Below are positions 33,508-42,461 of a stretch of DNA of 64,000 nt, piece by piece. The stretch comes from Breoghania sp037026715 (GTDB lineage Bacteria > Pseudomonadota > Alphaproteobacteria > Rhizobiales > Stappiaceae): contig NZ_JBANCG010000003.1 in assembly GCF_037026715.1 (NCBI RefSeq), positions 248,001 through 312,000 on the forward strand. Direction: 5' to 3'. The first letter of the stretch is position 1; every line of letters begins with the position of its first letter. Made by a program: the position numbers and the translations under genes. A model generated the notes under the pieces. That model was not told where the DNA came from. It did not search any database and worked only from the letters and a program-made list of their open reading frames with translations.

Positions 33508-34311
33508 ATGCGAACGACGGCCTTTCTCCTTTGCAGCTTCATTGCCGCCCCCCTGGTGGTGTCGGCCGCGGGCGTTGCGCCTGCGGCAGCCGACGAGGGC
33601 GTGCGCCTTTCCGGGTTCATTCGGGTGCAGACGGAGCTGCCGGAGGCGATGCCCTCCCAGCCGATGCCGCCGGAAATCCGGCCGGACAATCCGGACATGG
33701 ATGAGACGGAGCCGCCGGTCTTCGAGGACACGCCGCTCGATCCCGGCGAGGTGCCGCTTCCCGACGATGTTCCCCAGGCCGATATTCCCGATACGGGCAA
33801 GGGCGACGCGAAGACGGCGGAAAAGCCCAGGGAGCCGGACATCGACACACTGTTTTCCATGCTTGAGACCGAAGACAGCCCTGAGGCGCGGGCGCGCACG
33901 GCGCATCGCATCCAGATGCGCTGGATCCGCTCGGGCTCCGCGACGGTCGATCTCTTGATGGCGCGCGCGGCCGCGGCGATCGAGGCGAAGAAGCCGGAAC
34001 TGGCACTCGATCTGCTTGATGCAGTGGTGCGTTTCCGCCCCGACTATGCGGCGGGCTGGAACCGCCGTGCGGCCGCACATTTCATGGCGGGCGATCTCGG
34101 CAAGGCGGTGGTCGACATCGAGCGCACGCTCGCCCTGGAGCCGCGCCACTGGGGCGCGCTTGCCGGTCTGGCCGCGATCCAGAAGGCGACCGACGATGAC
34201 GGCGCAGCCCTTCTCACCTACGAGCGCATCCTCGAGATCTATCCGCACGAGGAAAAGGCGGAGAAGGCGGTCGAGGAACTGCGCAAGTCCACCGGTGGAG
34301 TGGCGCTTTAG
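33508..34311 (+). CDS. exported tetratricopeptide-repeat protein
   Basis: A 267-residue protein. A signal peptide (AFLLCSFIAAPLVVSAAGVA) is followed by an acidic, proline-rich segment (residues about 30-105, many Asp, Glu and Pro) that is probably disordered. Two or three TPR units fill about residues 145-260 (AIEAKKPELALDLLDAVVRF, AGDLGKAVVDIERTLALEPR). It is likely a periplasmic scaffold. It runs toward the pyruvate kinase gene. No partner is evident. Confidence 0.8.
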   Translation: MRTTAFLLCSFIAAPLVVSAAGVAPAAADEGVRLSGFIRVQTELPEAMPSQPMPPEIRPDNPDMDETEPPVFEDTPLDPGEVPLPDDVPQADIPDTGKGDAKTAEKPREPDIDTLFSMLETEDSPEARARTAHRIQMRWIRSGSATVDLLMARAAAAIEAKKPELALDLLDAVVRFRPDYAAGWNRRAAAHFMAGDLGKAVVDIERTLALEPRHWGALAGLAAIQKATDDDGAALLTYERILEIYPHEEKAEKAVEELRKSTGGVAL

Positions 34312-34400
34312 GTCCGCTCAGATAGCGAGAGCCTTCCCTTTCGTCCGATTGGCCGTCGAGCAATCTCCCAGCCTGCATATCTGCGATTCTGGCCGGATGC

Positions 34401-34431
34401 TGGATCATCCGGACTTCGCCGGGCAATGACG
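34401..34431. repeat. dispersed repeat B, single degenerate copy
   Basis: TGGATCATCCGG then ACTTCG and CCGGGCAATGACG. The stem is partly mispaired compared with the copies at 40207-40295 and 60409-60503. It lies between the convergent TPR and pyk genes. Confidence 0.6.
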
Positions 34432-34463
34432 ATGGGGAGGTCCGGGGGGGCGGTACGTTGGCT

Positions 34464-35900
34464 TCAGATGCCGCCGAGACCGTCTGAGCCGACGAAGGCG
34501 ATGCGCAGCATGTTGGTGGCGCCCGGGGTTCCGAAGGGAACGCCGGCGGTGATGATGATGCGCTGGCCGGGGCGGGCGAAATTGTCCTTGAAGGCCAGCC
34601 GGCAGGCGCGGTCGACCATCTCGTTCTCGTCGCTTGCATCCTCGCTCACGACGCAATGCGTGCCCCACACCAGTGCCAGGCGGCGCGCCGTGGCAACGAC
34701 GGGCGAGAGCGCGATGATCGGCGTCGCGGGGCGTTCGCGCGCCGCGCGAAGGCCGGTGGCGCCCGACGAGGTATAGCAGACGATCGCGGCCAGGTTCAGC
34801 GTCTCGGCGATCTGGCGCGCGGCGGCCGAAATCGTGTCCGCCCCGGTCGCTTCCGGTTCGGTGCGCTGGGCATGCATGATGTTGGCGTAGTTCGGGTCGC
34901 GCTCGACCTCCTCCGCCACCCGGTTCATCGTCGAAACCGCCTCGACCGGGAATTCGCCGGCCGCCGATTCCGCCGACAGCATGATCGCGTCGGCGCCCTC
35001 GAAGACGGCGTTGGCGACGTCCGACACCTCTGCGCGGGTGGGGACGGGCGATGTGATCATCGATTCCAGCATCTGGGTGGCGACCACCACCGGCTTGCCG
35101 GCGCGCCGCGCTGCCCGCGTGATCTGCTTCTGGATGCCGGGAACCTTCTCCAGCGGCATCTCCACACCAAGATCGCCGCGCGCCACCATCAGCGCATCGG
35201 AGAGTTCGATGATCTCGTTGATGCGCTCCACCGCCTGGGGCTTCTCGATCTTGGCGAGAATGCCGGCACGGCCGCGCGTGACCTTGCGCGCCTCGGCCAG
35301 ATCCTCGGGGCGCTGGATGAAGGAAAGCGCGACCCAGTCCACATGCGCGTTGAGCGCGGCGTCCAGATCCTTGCGATCCTTTTCCGTCAGCGCGCCCACG
35401 GCGATGGTGGTGTCGGGAACCGAAACGCCCTTGCGGTCGGAGAGCTTGCCGCCGACCTCGACGCGGGTCGTGGCGCTGGTCGCGTCGCATTCGGTCACGA
35501 CGAGCTTGATCTTGCCGTCGTCGAGCAGGAGCCGGTGGCCGGGTTCCAGCTCGGACAGGATTTCCGGGTGGGGAAGGCGCACGCGCTTGTCCGTGCCGGG
35601 CTCATCCTTGCCGTCGAGCGTGAAGGTGGCGCCCTCCTTGAGGACGACCGACTTGTCCGCGAAGGTACCGACGCGCAGCTTGGGCCCCTGTAGGTCGGCC
35701 AGAATGCCGATCGGTCGTTCGACCGCGGCCTCGACGGCGCGGATCCGCTCCACCAGCGTCTTCAGCAACGCATGGTCGGTGTGGCTCATGTTGATACGAA
35801 AGACGTCGGCACCGGCCTTGAAGAGCTTCTCGATCATCGCTTGATCGGAAGAAGACGGGCCCAGTGTAGCTAGAATTTTGACCCGTCGATTACGCTTCAT
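34464..35900 (-). CDS. pyk: pyruvate kinase
   Basis: A 478-residue glycolytic enzyme that turns phosphoenolpyruvate and ADP into pyruvate and ATP. The start is MKRNRRVKILATLGPSSSDQ; the active-site block is MVARGDLGVEMPLEKVPGIQ, with VALSFIQRPEDL before it and ATQMLESMITSPVPTRAE after it. The length is normal, with a C-terminal allosteric domain. Its ATG overlaps the stop of the upstream DUF1036 gene as ATGA, so the two are cotranscribed. Confidence 0.96.
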   Translation of the reverse strand: MKRNRRVKILATLGPSSSDQAMIEKLFKAGADVFRINMSHTDHALLKTLVERIRAVEAAVERPIGILADLQGPKLRVGTFADKSVVLKEGATFTLDGKDEPGTDKRVRLPHPEILSELEPGHRLLLDDGKIKLVVTECDATSATTRVEVGGKLSDRKGVSVPDTTIAVGALTEKDRKDLDAALNAHVDWVALSFIQRPEDLAEARKVTRGRAGILAKIEKPQAVERINEIIELSDALMVARGDLGVEMPLEKVPGIQKQITRAARRAGKPVVVATQMLESMITSPVPTRAEVSDVANAVFEGADAIMLSAESAAGEFPVEAVSTMNRVAEEVERDPNYANIMHAQRTEPEATGADTISAAARQIAETLNLAAIVCYTSSGATGLRAARERPATPIIALSPVVATARRLALVWGTHCVVSEDASDENEMVDRACRLAFKDNFARPGQRIIITAGVPFGTPGATNMLRIAFVGSDGLGGI

Positions 35901-36385
35901 CGTCCGCCAGTTCCCTGTTGAACGGGCTCGGTCAACTGAACCGTCCAGCTTCGCTGTTCGCCCGTATCGATCTCGAAAAAACCTGTCCGTTCATAACCGC
36001 GTGCAATGCAGTCCGCAATGCCGCGGATCGTGAATTCCTTTTCTCGCGTACACATGAAGGCGCGTCCGCCCCACTCTCCGCCCTGATCGTAATCGATTGC
36101 GTATACGTAATAATAACGGGAGGAGAGGTGTCCGGGGATAAGTGTCTCGCAGGTCTTGGCAGGAAGGTTCCACCAGCCCTCCGTCGCCCAGTCGGACTTG
36201 TCGCGATAGCCGATGGCGACCCCCACCTGGCTTTCCGTCTTGTTGCACAGACGCAGGTCGGCGAGGGCCGGGGATGCGCTGGAAAACGTGAGCAACAGAC
36301 CGGTGGCGATGACCGGAAGGGCCCAGGCCAACGCCTCGCGAAAACGGCGCGGCGGAACCTTGTGTTTGAGGTCGAACGGTCTCAT
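35897..36385 (-). CDS. DUF1036 domain exported protein
   Basis: A 162-residue protein with a signal or anchor segment (ALPVIATGLLLTFSSASPAL), followed by the DUF1036 domain (LRLCNKTESQVGVAIGYRD, EGWWNLPAKTCETLIPG, YYYVYAIDYDQGGEWGG). Four conserved-looking cysteines may form disulfides in the periplasm. The function is unknown. It overlaps pyk by four bases; the pairing is familiar from other Rhizobiales. Confidence 0.88.
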   Translation of the reverse strand: MRPFDLKHKVPPRRFREALAWALPVIATGLLLTFSSASPALADLRLCNKTESQVGVAIGYRDKSDWATEGWWNLPAKTCETLIPGHLSSRYYYVYAIDYDQGGEWGGRAFMCTREKEFTIRGIADCIARGYERTGFFEIDTGEQRSWTVQLTEPVQQGTGGR

Positions 36386-36702
36386 TGGCGATCGTTGTGT
36401 CCGCAGCGAAATGCTTTGTTCTTATTGCGAATGTTCCGCCCGCTTGTCAATGACGGGGCGTTGGTGGCGCCTGCACGCGACAAGCCCCGCAAGGGAGCCA
36501 CGCCTTCAGCGGGCAAACATGCGCAACGTTTGTGTCCAAAGTCCGATCGATGAGGTTTCGCCCGAGAAATGAGGCGGCATCAAGGCCGTACGCAGTCGCC
36601 CTTGCATGCCGAGGGAGGCCGCGCGGCCTATTGCCCGCCTTATTCCCGGCCGGCTTTCAGCGCGGGAGGCGCGCGTGTGCGCAAACGGTCGCCTGCGAAG
36701 CG
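36386..36702. other. intergenic region between the EamA and DUF1036 genes
   Basis: Apart from the promoter noted near 36422-36450 I see no gene, repeat or terminator in this 317-base stretch. Confidence 0.45.
36422..36450 (-). promoter_or_regulatory. probable sigma-70 promoter of the DUF1036-pyk operon
   Basis: Leftward, TTGACA (36450-36445) is followed by 17 bases and CAATAA (36427-36422). The start codon lies about 35 bases further on. Confidence 0.45.
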
Positions 36703-37656
36703 TCAATCGGCGTCGGTCGGGAGCGGGGCGGGCGCCGGGCTCGCGGCGGGGGCGGTCGCGCCGTGACGCGGTCGGGCGACCCAAATGCCGGCGAGAATCG
36801 CGCCGCCTCCAGCGAATTGCAGCGGCGTGAGCGCCTCGGCGAAGATCAGCCAGCCGAAGAAGCCGGCGGCCACCGCCTCCAGAAAGATGACCAGCGAGGA
36901 GAAGGCGGCCGACAGGTGGCCGAGCGCGAAGGCGAGCAGGCCCTGGCCGCCGGTGTGGCTGATGACGGCAAGCGCGACGAGGGCGCTGACACCGGCCCAC
37001 GTGCCGGGCAGGAAGGTGTCTTCCATGATGAGGGCGGCAATGAACAGGGCGGAGGCGGTCACCAGCGTCGAGCGGTAGAGGATGAGGCCGGGGCGGGATC
37101 GGCGCCGGGCAACCCGCACGGCCAGGAAATAGCAACCGAAGAAGACCGACGTGATAATGCCGAACATGTCGCCGGTCAGGCGTTCCGGCTCCACGCGGAT
37201 GGAGGAGCCGACGAGCGCGGCGGCTCCCAGCAGGCACAGACCGAGGCCCGCGACCATCGGCTTCGTCACCTTCTCGCCGATGAAGAGGCCGGAGCCCAGC
37301 AGCACCCAGACCGGCGCCATGGTGGCGAGGAAGGTGGCGTTGGCCATGGTCGTGTTGACGACGGCGAGGTGCCAGAAGATCAGGTCGCCGGCAAAGAAAA
37401 GGCCGGCGAGCAGGGTTGCGCGATCCCAGCGCGCGGGCGCGCGGCCGCCGGCCTCCAGATGCGCCCAGAGTGCCAGCAGCGGCAGCGACAGGAAAACGCG
37501 ATAGAAGGCCGACGTGAACGGGCCGACCTCGGCATAGCGGACGAAGATGGGAGACGCCCCCATGGCCAACGCCCCCAGAAGCAGCGCGGCAAAGGCCGTG
37601 GCCATCGTGCCGGCCTCGGGCATCCGGATCATCGTGTTTTCGGAAGGGGGTGACAT
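36703..37656 (-). CDS. DMT family transporter (EamA domain)
   Basis: A 317-residue membrane protein with ten hydrophobic segments in two EamA repeats, ending in a Pro/Ala-rich tail. Typical pieces are AMGASPIFVRYAEVGPF, FFAGDLIFWHLAVVNT and the second-repeat helix GQGLLAFALGHLSAAFSSLV. Such proteins export or import metabolites; the substrate cannot be told. ATG 37656 has GGAG about nine bases upstream, and is preferred to TTG at 37662. Confidence 0.87.
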   Translation of the reverse strand: MSPPSENTMIRMPEAGTMATAFAALLLGALAMGASPIFVRYAEVGPFTSAFYRVFLSLPLLALWAHLEAGGRAPARWDRATLLAGLFFAGDLIFWHLAVVNTTMANATFLATMAPVWVLLGSGLFIGEKVTKPMVAGLGLCLLGAAALVGSSIRVEPERLTGDMFGIITSVFFGCYFLAVRVARRRSRPGLILYRSTLVTASALFIAALIMEDTFLPGTWAGVSALVALAVISHTGGQGLLAFALGHLSAAFSSLVIFLEAVAAGFFGWLIFAEALTPLQFAGGGAILAGIWVARPRHGATAPAASPAPAPLPTDAD

Positions 37657-37809
37657 CTGCAACGGCTCCGGCTGGTGGCTGCGCCGTCCGGCGCGACAGT
37701 CGGCCGGTCTGGGAACGACTTCCGGTCTGTCGCCGTGCCGCTTGCGGGCTGGACGGCCGCCTATTCCTATGGCAAGCGATAGGCAACGTCATCCCAATTC
37801 GGACCCGAT

Positions 37810-38652
37810 ATGCAAAGCCTTTCCGGCGACGGTGCGTCGACCTCGGTTTCCGCGCGCCCTGACGAGACATTCGACCCGGTGGAGACCATTGCCGGAGACG
37901 AGGCGGGCGGCCTGCTGCTCCTTTGCGATCACGCGCGCAACGCGCTGCCGGCGGAATACGGCACCCTGGGGCTGCCGCATGCGGAACTGGAGCGCCATAT
38001 CGGCTACGATATCGGCGTTGCACCGCTTACGCGCCTTCTCGCCGAGCGTCTCGGCGTCCCGGCGGTTATGACGACCTTCTCGCGCCTGCTGATCGACCCG
38101 AACCGTGGCGAGGACGACCCCACCATCGTCATGCGCATATCGGACGGCGCGCTCATTCCCGACAACGCCTATATCGGAGAGGAGGAACGCCAGCGGCGGA
38201 TCGATCGCTATTACCGGCCCTATCACGAGACGGTGGCGGCGACGCTCGACCGCATGCTCGCGACGGGGCGCGTGCCGGCGATCTTTTCCATCCACTCGTT
38301 TACGCCGGTGTGGCGCGGCTGGCCGCGGCCCTGGCACGTGGGCGTCTTGTGGGACAAGGATCCGCGCATGCCGGAACCACTGCTGGCCGCGCTCGGGCGC
38401 GACCCAGCGCTTATCGTCGGCGACAACGAGCCCTATGTGGGCGCGCTCAAGAACGATACGATGTACAAGCACGGAACCTCGCGCGGGCTCGCCCATGCGC
38501 TGATCGAGGTGCGGCAGGACCTGATCGGCGACGAGGCGGGTGTTGCGGAATGGGCCGGGCGGCTGGCGCCGATCCTCGCCGAACTCAACGCTCTGGAGGC
38601 GTTGCACGAAGTCAGGCACTTCGGCTCCCGGACGGACAAGCCCGGCCGATAA
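37810..38652 (+). CDS. N-formylglutamate amidohydrolase family protein (second copy)
   Basis: A 280-residue family member with GLLLLCDHARNALPAEYGTL, SRLLIDPNRGEDDP, FSIHSFTPVWRG and the late HALIEVRQDLI. It is clearly a different branch from the protein at 31082-32011. It is common in Rhizobiales next to a DUF2312/GapR gene, as here, 171 bases upstream of it. The substrate is unknown; the pocket residues are of the amidohydrolase type. Confidence 0.85.
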   Translation: MQSLSGDGASTSVSARPDETFDPVETIAGDEAGGLLLLCDHARNALPAEYGTLGLPHAELERHIGYDIGVAPLTRLLAERLGVPAVMTTFSRLLIDPNRGEDDPTIVMRISDGALIPDNAYIGEEERQRRIDRYYRPYHETVAATLDRMLATGRVPAIFSIHSFTPVWRGWPRPWHVGVLWDKDPRMPEPLLAALGRDPALIVGDNEPYVGALKNDTMYKHGTSRGLAHALIEVRQDLIGDEAGVAEWAGRLAPILAELNALEALHEVRHFGSRTDKPGR

Positions 38653-38823
38653 CCGGTTTTGGCGAAGAGCGGGGAAGGTCCCCTGGGGCAGGTGCCAGGA
38701 GACGGCGTCCTGGCTGCATTCGCGCCTTGACCGGCCACATTGTTTCTGGCACGCAAGCGGCCCGATTTTCCGGTGCGGGATAGACCGCGCCGATTCCATC
38801 AACCTTACAAGGACCCTCTCACC

Positions 38824-39093
38824 ATGGCTGATACGGGTGGAGTTGCCGCCGACCAGCTGCGCGCCTTCGTGGAGCGTATCGAACGGCTCGAGGAAGAAAA
38901 GAAGGCGATCTCCGACGACATCAAGGACGTCTACGGAGAGGCCAAGGCGATGGGCTTTGACGTGAAGATCCTGCGCCAGGTCGTGCGCCTAAGGAAGCAG
39001 GAGCCGCACGAGCGCGAGGAGCAGGAAGCCATCCTCGATCTCTACATGCATGCGCTTGGCATGGCGCCACAGGTGGGCGGCGACGAGGAATAG
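38824..39093 (+). CDS. gapR: GapR family nucleoid-associated protein (DUF2312)
   Basis: An 89-residue, mostly helical protein. A coiled coil (RAFVERIERLEEEKKAISDD) is followed by YGEAKAMGFDVKILRQVVRL, the DUF2312 signature. In Caulobacter GapR clamps overtwisted, AT-rich DNA and helps replication and transcription by stimulating topoisomerases. ATG 38824 matches the family start. A terminator follows at 39124. Confidence 0.92.
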   Translation: MADTGGVAADQLRAFVERIERLEEEKKAISDDIKDVYGEAKAMGFDVKILRQVVRLRKQEPHEREEQEAILDLYMHALGMAPQVGGDEE

Positions 39094-39123
39094 GCCTCTT
39101 TGAGGCCACAACGATGCGATGAG

Positions 39124-39144
39124 CGGCCCCGCAAGGGGCCGTTT
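39124..39144 (+). terminator. terminator downstream of gapR
   Basis: CGGCCCC, loop GCAA, GGGGCCG, then TTT. Confidence 0.65.
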
Positions 39145-39185
39145 GCGTTTGTGGGGCCGCAACACACTCGTTCAGACGATTCCGT

Positions 39186-40094
39186 TCAAGCCGTCTCACC
39201 CGCAAGCTCCTGAAGCGCTGCGGCGATGCGGTCGCGTTCGTGCGTCAGACCCTTGTAAGCAAGCTGGGCGTCATCCAGCGCCAGGAGCTGAGCGCGCAGG
39301 CCTGCGGCAAGGCGTGGCCCGTCGGGGTGCCTGGCGAAGGCGGCGAACGGATCAACATGGATGCGGATGGTGAAGAGCACGTCGCCCGATTGCGGCAGGC
39401 GGCGCAGCGTCTGGCGTTCCACACGCACGAACAGGGCGTGCGTGCCGTCCTCGACCTGCGCCTCAAGCGACTTGGCGAAGGGATGGTGTAGTTCGTCGTC
39501 GCCGTAGATCGACCAGTTCAGGCGCCACACGGGCGAGGCTGGCGATATGTTGTCGAAGATGCGCGCGACGATCGCGCCCATGCGGCCGTCGTTGAAGCCG
39601 GGCACGTTGTCGTGGATCGCCGGCATCGCCTGGCCGAATTTCTCCCGCAACGACCACGACGAGGGAAAGCACAGCGCGCCGGCGACAAGCCGGTAGCCAC
39701 CGGGCCCCTTGCGCATGATCACCAGATCCTCCTGCACGAGGAGCGCGGCGAGTTTCAGCGGGGCATCGGCGAAATCGTTGATCCGGTATGTCTCGCCCGT
39801 CGCCGCGATGCGGATCGCGCCGTCTTCCAGCCGGTAGAGATCGGGAAAGTGGCGGGGCAGGTGGTCGATGAGGAGCGCAAGCACTTCGGCCTGCGCCGCC
39901 AGCGTGTCGGGTTCGGCGCCGAAGACCGCCGTCTCGTCGGTGGCGAACAGGCGTGCCTTCTCGGCGAGATAGAGCGCGAGCGTGGCGTCGATCTCGATCC
40001 AGTCGTCAAGATCGAGAGGGGCGAGGCCGACCGAGAACGGCTGCTTGGAGCCGTCGAAGGGCGTGTGGGGGAAGGAGGTGCGATCAGGCGTCAT
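39186..40094 (-). CDS. DUF3445 / heme-dependent oxidative N-demethylase family protein
   Basis: A 302-residue protein of the DUF3445 family, named for members that demethylate amines with heme and oxygen. The conserved blocks are HTPFDGSKQPFSVGLAPLDL at the start, LCFPSSWSLREKFGQAMPAI with IHDNVPGF in the middle and NWSIYGDDELHHP. ATG 40094 (MTPDRTSFPH) is the family start. It stands alone, with no partner oxidoreductase nearby, so the substrate is not predicted. Confidence 0.85.
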   Translation of the reverse strand: MTPDRTSFPHTPFDGSKQPFSVGLAPLDLDDWIEIDATLALYLAEKARLFATDETAVFGAEPDTLAAQAEVLALLIDHLPRHFPDLYRLEDGAIRIAATGETYRINDFADAPLKLAALLVQEDLVIMRKGPGGYRLVAGALCFPSSWSLREKFGQAMPAIHDNVPGFNDGRMGAIVARIFDNISPASPVWRLNWSIYGDDELHHPFAKSLEAQVEDGTHALFVRVERQTLRRLPQSGDVLFTIRIHVDPFAAFARHPDGPRLAAGLRAQLLALDDAQLAYKGLTHERDRIAAALQELAGETA

Positions 40095-40206
40095 GGCCCA
40101 TTTTAAGGGGGCATTCGCATCGCTGCGCAAGGACCAGATGATGTTGGGGATGGAGCCAGGGGAGGACGCGGGCAGGAGGGAGAGGCCCGTAGGGCGCCAC
40201 GCCTGC

Positions 40207-40295
40207 GCCGTCATCACCCGGCGAAGTCCGGGTGATCCATGGGCATTGCCGCTTGCGGTGCGGTGGATTGCCCGGACTTCGCCGGGCAATGACGG
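40207..40295. repeat. dispersed repeat B, inverted pair with compensated stems
   Basis: The left copy (40207-40240) holds the hairpin TCACCCGG-CGAAGT-CCGGGTGA. The right copy (40263-40295) is its inverse but with TTGCCCGG-ACTTCG-CCGGGCAA. The two stems differ at paired positions that still match, so base pairing is kept. It lies between two leftward genes. Confidence 0.7.
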
Positions 40296-40339
40296 TGGGG
40301 AGAGCAGGCGGAACTTTCCCCGCCTCGTCCGGTGGCCGC

Positions 40340-42184
40340 CTAGTCCATCGCGTCCAGTTCGTCGATCATCCGCTCGATCATCGACAGGCCCTTGTTCCAG
40401 AAGGCGGGGTCGGTCGCGTCCAGTCCGAACGGGGCGAGAAGCTCGGAGTGGTGCTTGGTGCCGCCGGCCTTCAGAAGATCGAAATACTTGTCCTGGAAAC
40501 CCGTCTCCGCCTCCTCGTAGACCGCGTAGAGCGAGTTCACGAGGCAGTCGCCGAAGGCATACGCGTAGACGTAGAAAGGCGAGTGGATGAAGTGCGGGAT
40601 GTAGGTCCAGAAGGTCTCGTAGCCCTCAGTGAAAGTGAAAACGGGCCCGAGGCTCTCCTTCTGGACGTCGAGCCAGATCTCGCCGAGGCGTTCGGACGTC
40701 AGTTCGCCCTCGCGGCGCTCCAGATGGACGCGGCGCTCGAAGGTGTAGAAGGCGATCTGGCGCACCACCGTGTTGATCATGTCCTCCACCTTGGAGGCGA
40801 GCATGATCTTGCGGGCGTGGTCGTCCTTCGCGCCCTTCAGCAGCGAGCGGAAGGTCAGCATCTCGCCGAAGACCGAAGCCGTCTCGGCAAGGGTGAGCGG
40901 GGTGGGGGCCATGAGCGCGCCGTTCGGGCCGGCCAGCACCTGGTGGACGCCGTGGCCAAGCTCATGGGCGAGCGTCATCACGTCCCGCGTCTTGCCCTGG
41001 TAGTTGACGAGCACGTAGGGGTGGGCGGAGGGGACCGTCGGATGGGCAAACGCGCCCGGCGCCTTGCCGGCGCGCACGGGCGCATCGATCCAGCCATTGT
41101 CGAAGAAGCGCTTGGCGATGCCGGCCATGTCCGGCGAGAAGCCGGCATAGGCGTCGAGCACCGTCGCCTTCGCCTCGTCCCAGGAAATCTTGCGATCGTC
41201 CGCCTTGGGCAGCGGGGCGTTGCGGTCGTAGTGCATCAGGGTGTCGAGGCCGAGCCACTTCGCCTTCATGGTGTAGTAGCGGTGCGAAAGCCGCGGATAG
41301 GCCTCGTGCACGGCGGCGACCAGCGCATCGACCACCTCGCGCTCCACCCGGTTGGCCAGATGGCGGCTGTCGGCGACATCGGTGAAGCCGCGCCAGCGGT
41401 CGGAGATTTCCTTGTCCTTGGCCAGCGTGTTGGTAATCAGCGTAAAGGTGGAGAGGTTTTCGCCAAAGACCTTCGCCAGCGCTGACCCCGCCTCCTTGCG
41501 CTTTTCGCGGTCGGGATCCTGCAGGAAGTTGAGCGTCGCCTCCACGCCGAGTGTCTTGCCGCCGACCTCGAACTTCAGGCCGGAGATCGTCTCGTCGAAA
41601 AGCCGGTTCCAGGCCGAGCGCCCGGTCGCGGACTTCTCGTGGAAGAGCTGTTCCACCCGGTCTTCCAGCTGATAGGGGCGTTCCTTGCGGATGTCGGTGA
41701 ACCAGGGCGCGTAGTGGGCAAGCTCGGCGTTCGCCAAGGCGCCGTCCAGCACCGCGTCCTCGATCCGGTTCAGCTCCAGTTCGAAGAACAGCAGGTTGGT
41801 GCCGGCAGTCGTCAGCCTGTCCTGCACATCGCCGTAGAACTTCTGGCGTTTGGGGTCGGTGGTCTGGCCGGAATAGACGAGGCCGGCAAAGGAGATCAGG
41901 CGGCCGAGCAGTTCCTGCAGCGCCTCGTAGTCCTTCACGGCCTGCGCCAGTTCCGCCGCGTTCTCGCGCGCCAGCGCCTCCAGCCTGCCCTTGTAGGTTT
42001 CCTCGAAGGCGCGCGCATCCGCGGCCGCCTTATCAAGATCCGCCTTCACGGCAGGGGCGTCCATGGCCGGGTAGAGATCGGCGAGGTTCCATTCCGGCAG
42101 AGTGCCGAGGTCGTTGGCGATGGCGCTTGCGGAGGCCGGCGCGAACGTGGGCGCGGAAGAAAGGGCGGGATCGGTCAAAGGCAT
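40340..42184 (-). CDS. pepF: M3 family oligoendopeptidase F
   Basis: A 614-residue zinc peptidase that cleaves short cytoplasmic peptides. The zinc site is LAHELGHGVHQVLAGPN (HExxH), with the downstream glutamate in LAETASVFGEML. The N-terminal helical domain (about residues 50-330) and the C-terminal catalytic domain are both complete, and the length is normal. It is monocistronic as far as can be seen. Confidence 0.94.
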   Translation of the reverse strand: MPLTDPALSSAPTFAPASASAIANDLGTLPEWNLADLYPAMDAPAVKADLDKAAADARAFEETYKGRLEALARENAAELAQAVKDYEALQELLGRLISFAGLVYSGQTTDPKRQKFYGDVQDRLTTAGTNLLFFELELNRIEDAVLDGALANAELAHYAPWFTDIRKERPYQLEDRVEQLFHEKSATGRSAWNRLFDETISGLKFEVGGKTLGVEATLNFLQDPDREKRKEAGSALAKVFGENLSTFTLITNTLAKDKEISDRWRGFTDVADSRHLANRVEREVVDALVAAVHEAYPRLSHRYYTMKAKWLGLDTLMHYDRNAPLPKADDRKISWDEAKATVLDAYAGFSPDMAGIAKRFFDNGWIDAPVRAGKAPGAFAHPTVPSAHPYVLVNYQGKTRDVMTLAHELGHGVHQVLAGPNGALMAPTPLTLAETASVFGEMLTFRSLLKGAKDDHARKIMLASKVEDMINTVVRQIAFYTFERRVHLERREGELTSERLGEIWLDVQKESLGPVFTFTEGYETFWTYIPHFIHSPFYVYAYAFGDCLVNSLYAVYEEAETGFQDKYFDLLKAGGTKHHSELLAPFGLDATDPAFWNKGLSMIERMIDELDAMD

Positions 42185-42461
42185 GGTTGCTCCGAAAAGG
42201 ACGGTCCAGGCAAGCAGCTCCGCTGTCGCCGGGGCGCTTGCAAGCGATTGGGTCGATCATGAACATAATGCCATCGGCGCCAGTTCCAACAGCAGACTGT
42301 TCGGCATGGGGCGTCAGGGCCCGTTTGCGGGAGGCGCGGCGGCAAGGTCTCCGAGCGATTTGGATATTTGTTAACCGGCGGCGATCACAATGGTTCGAAA
42401 TGATACAGCTGCGGCGCGTCGATTCGAGAACGTGCTCCATCGGCGCGGCGTTGCATGGGAG

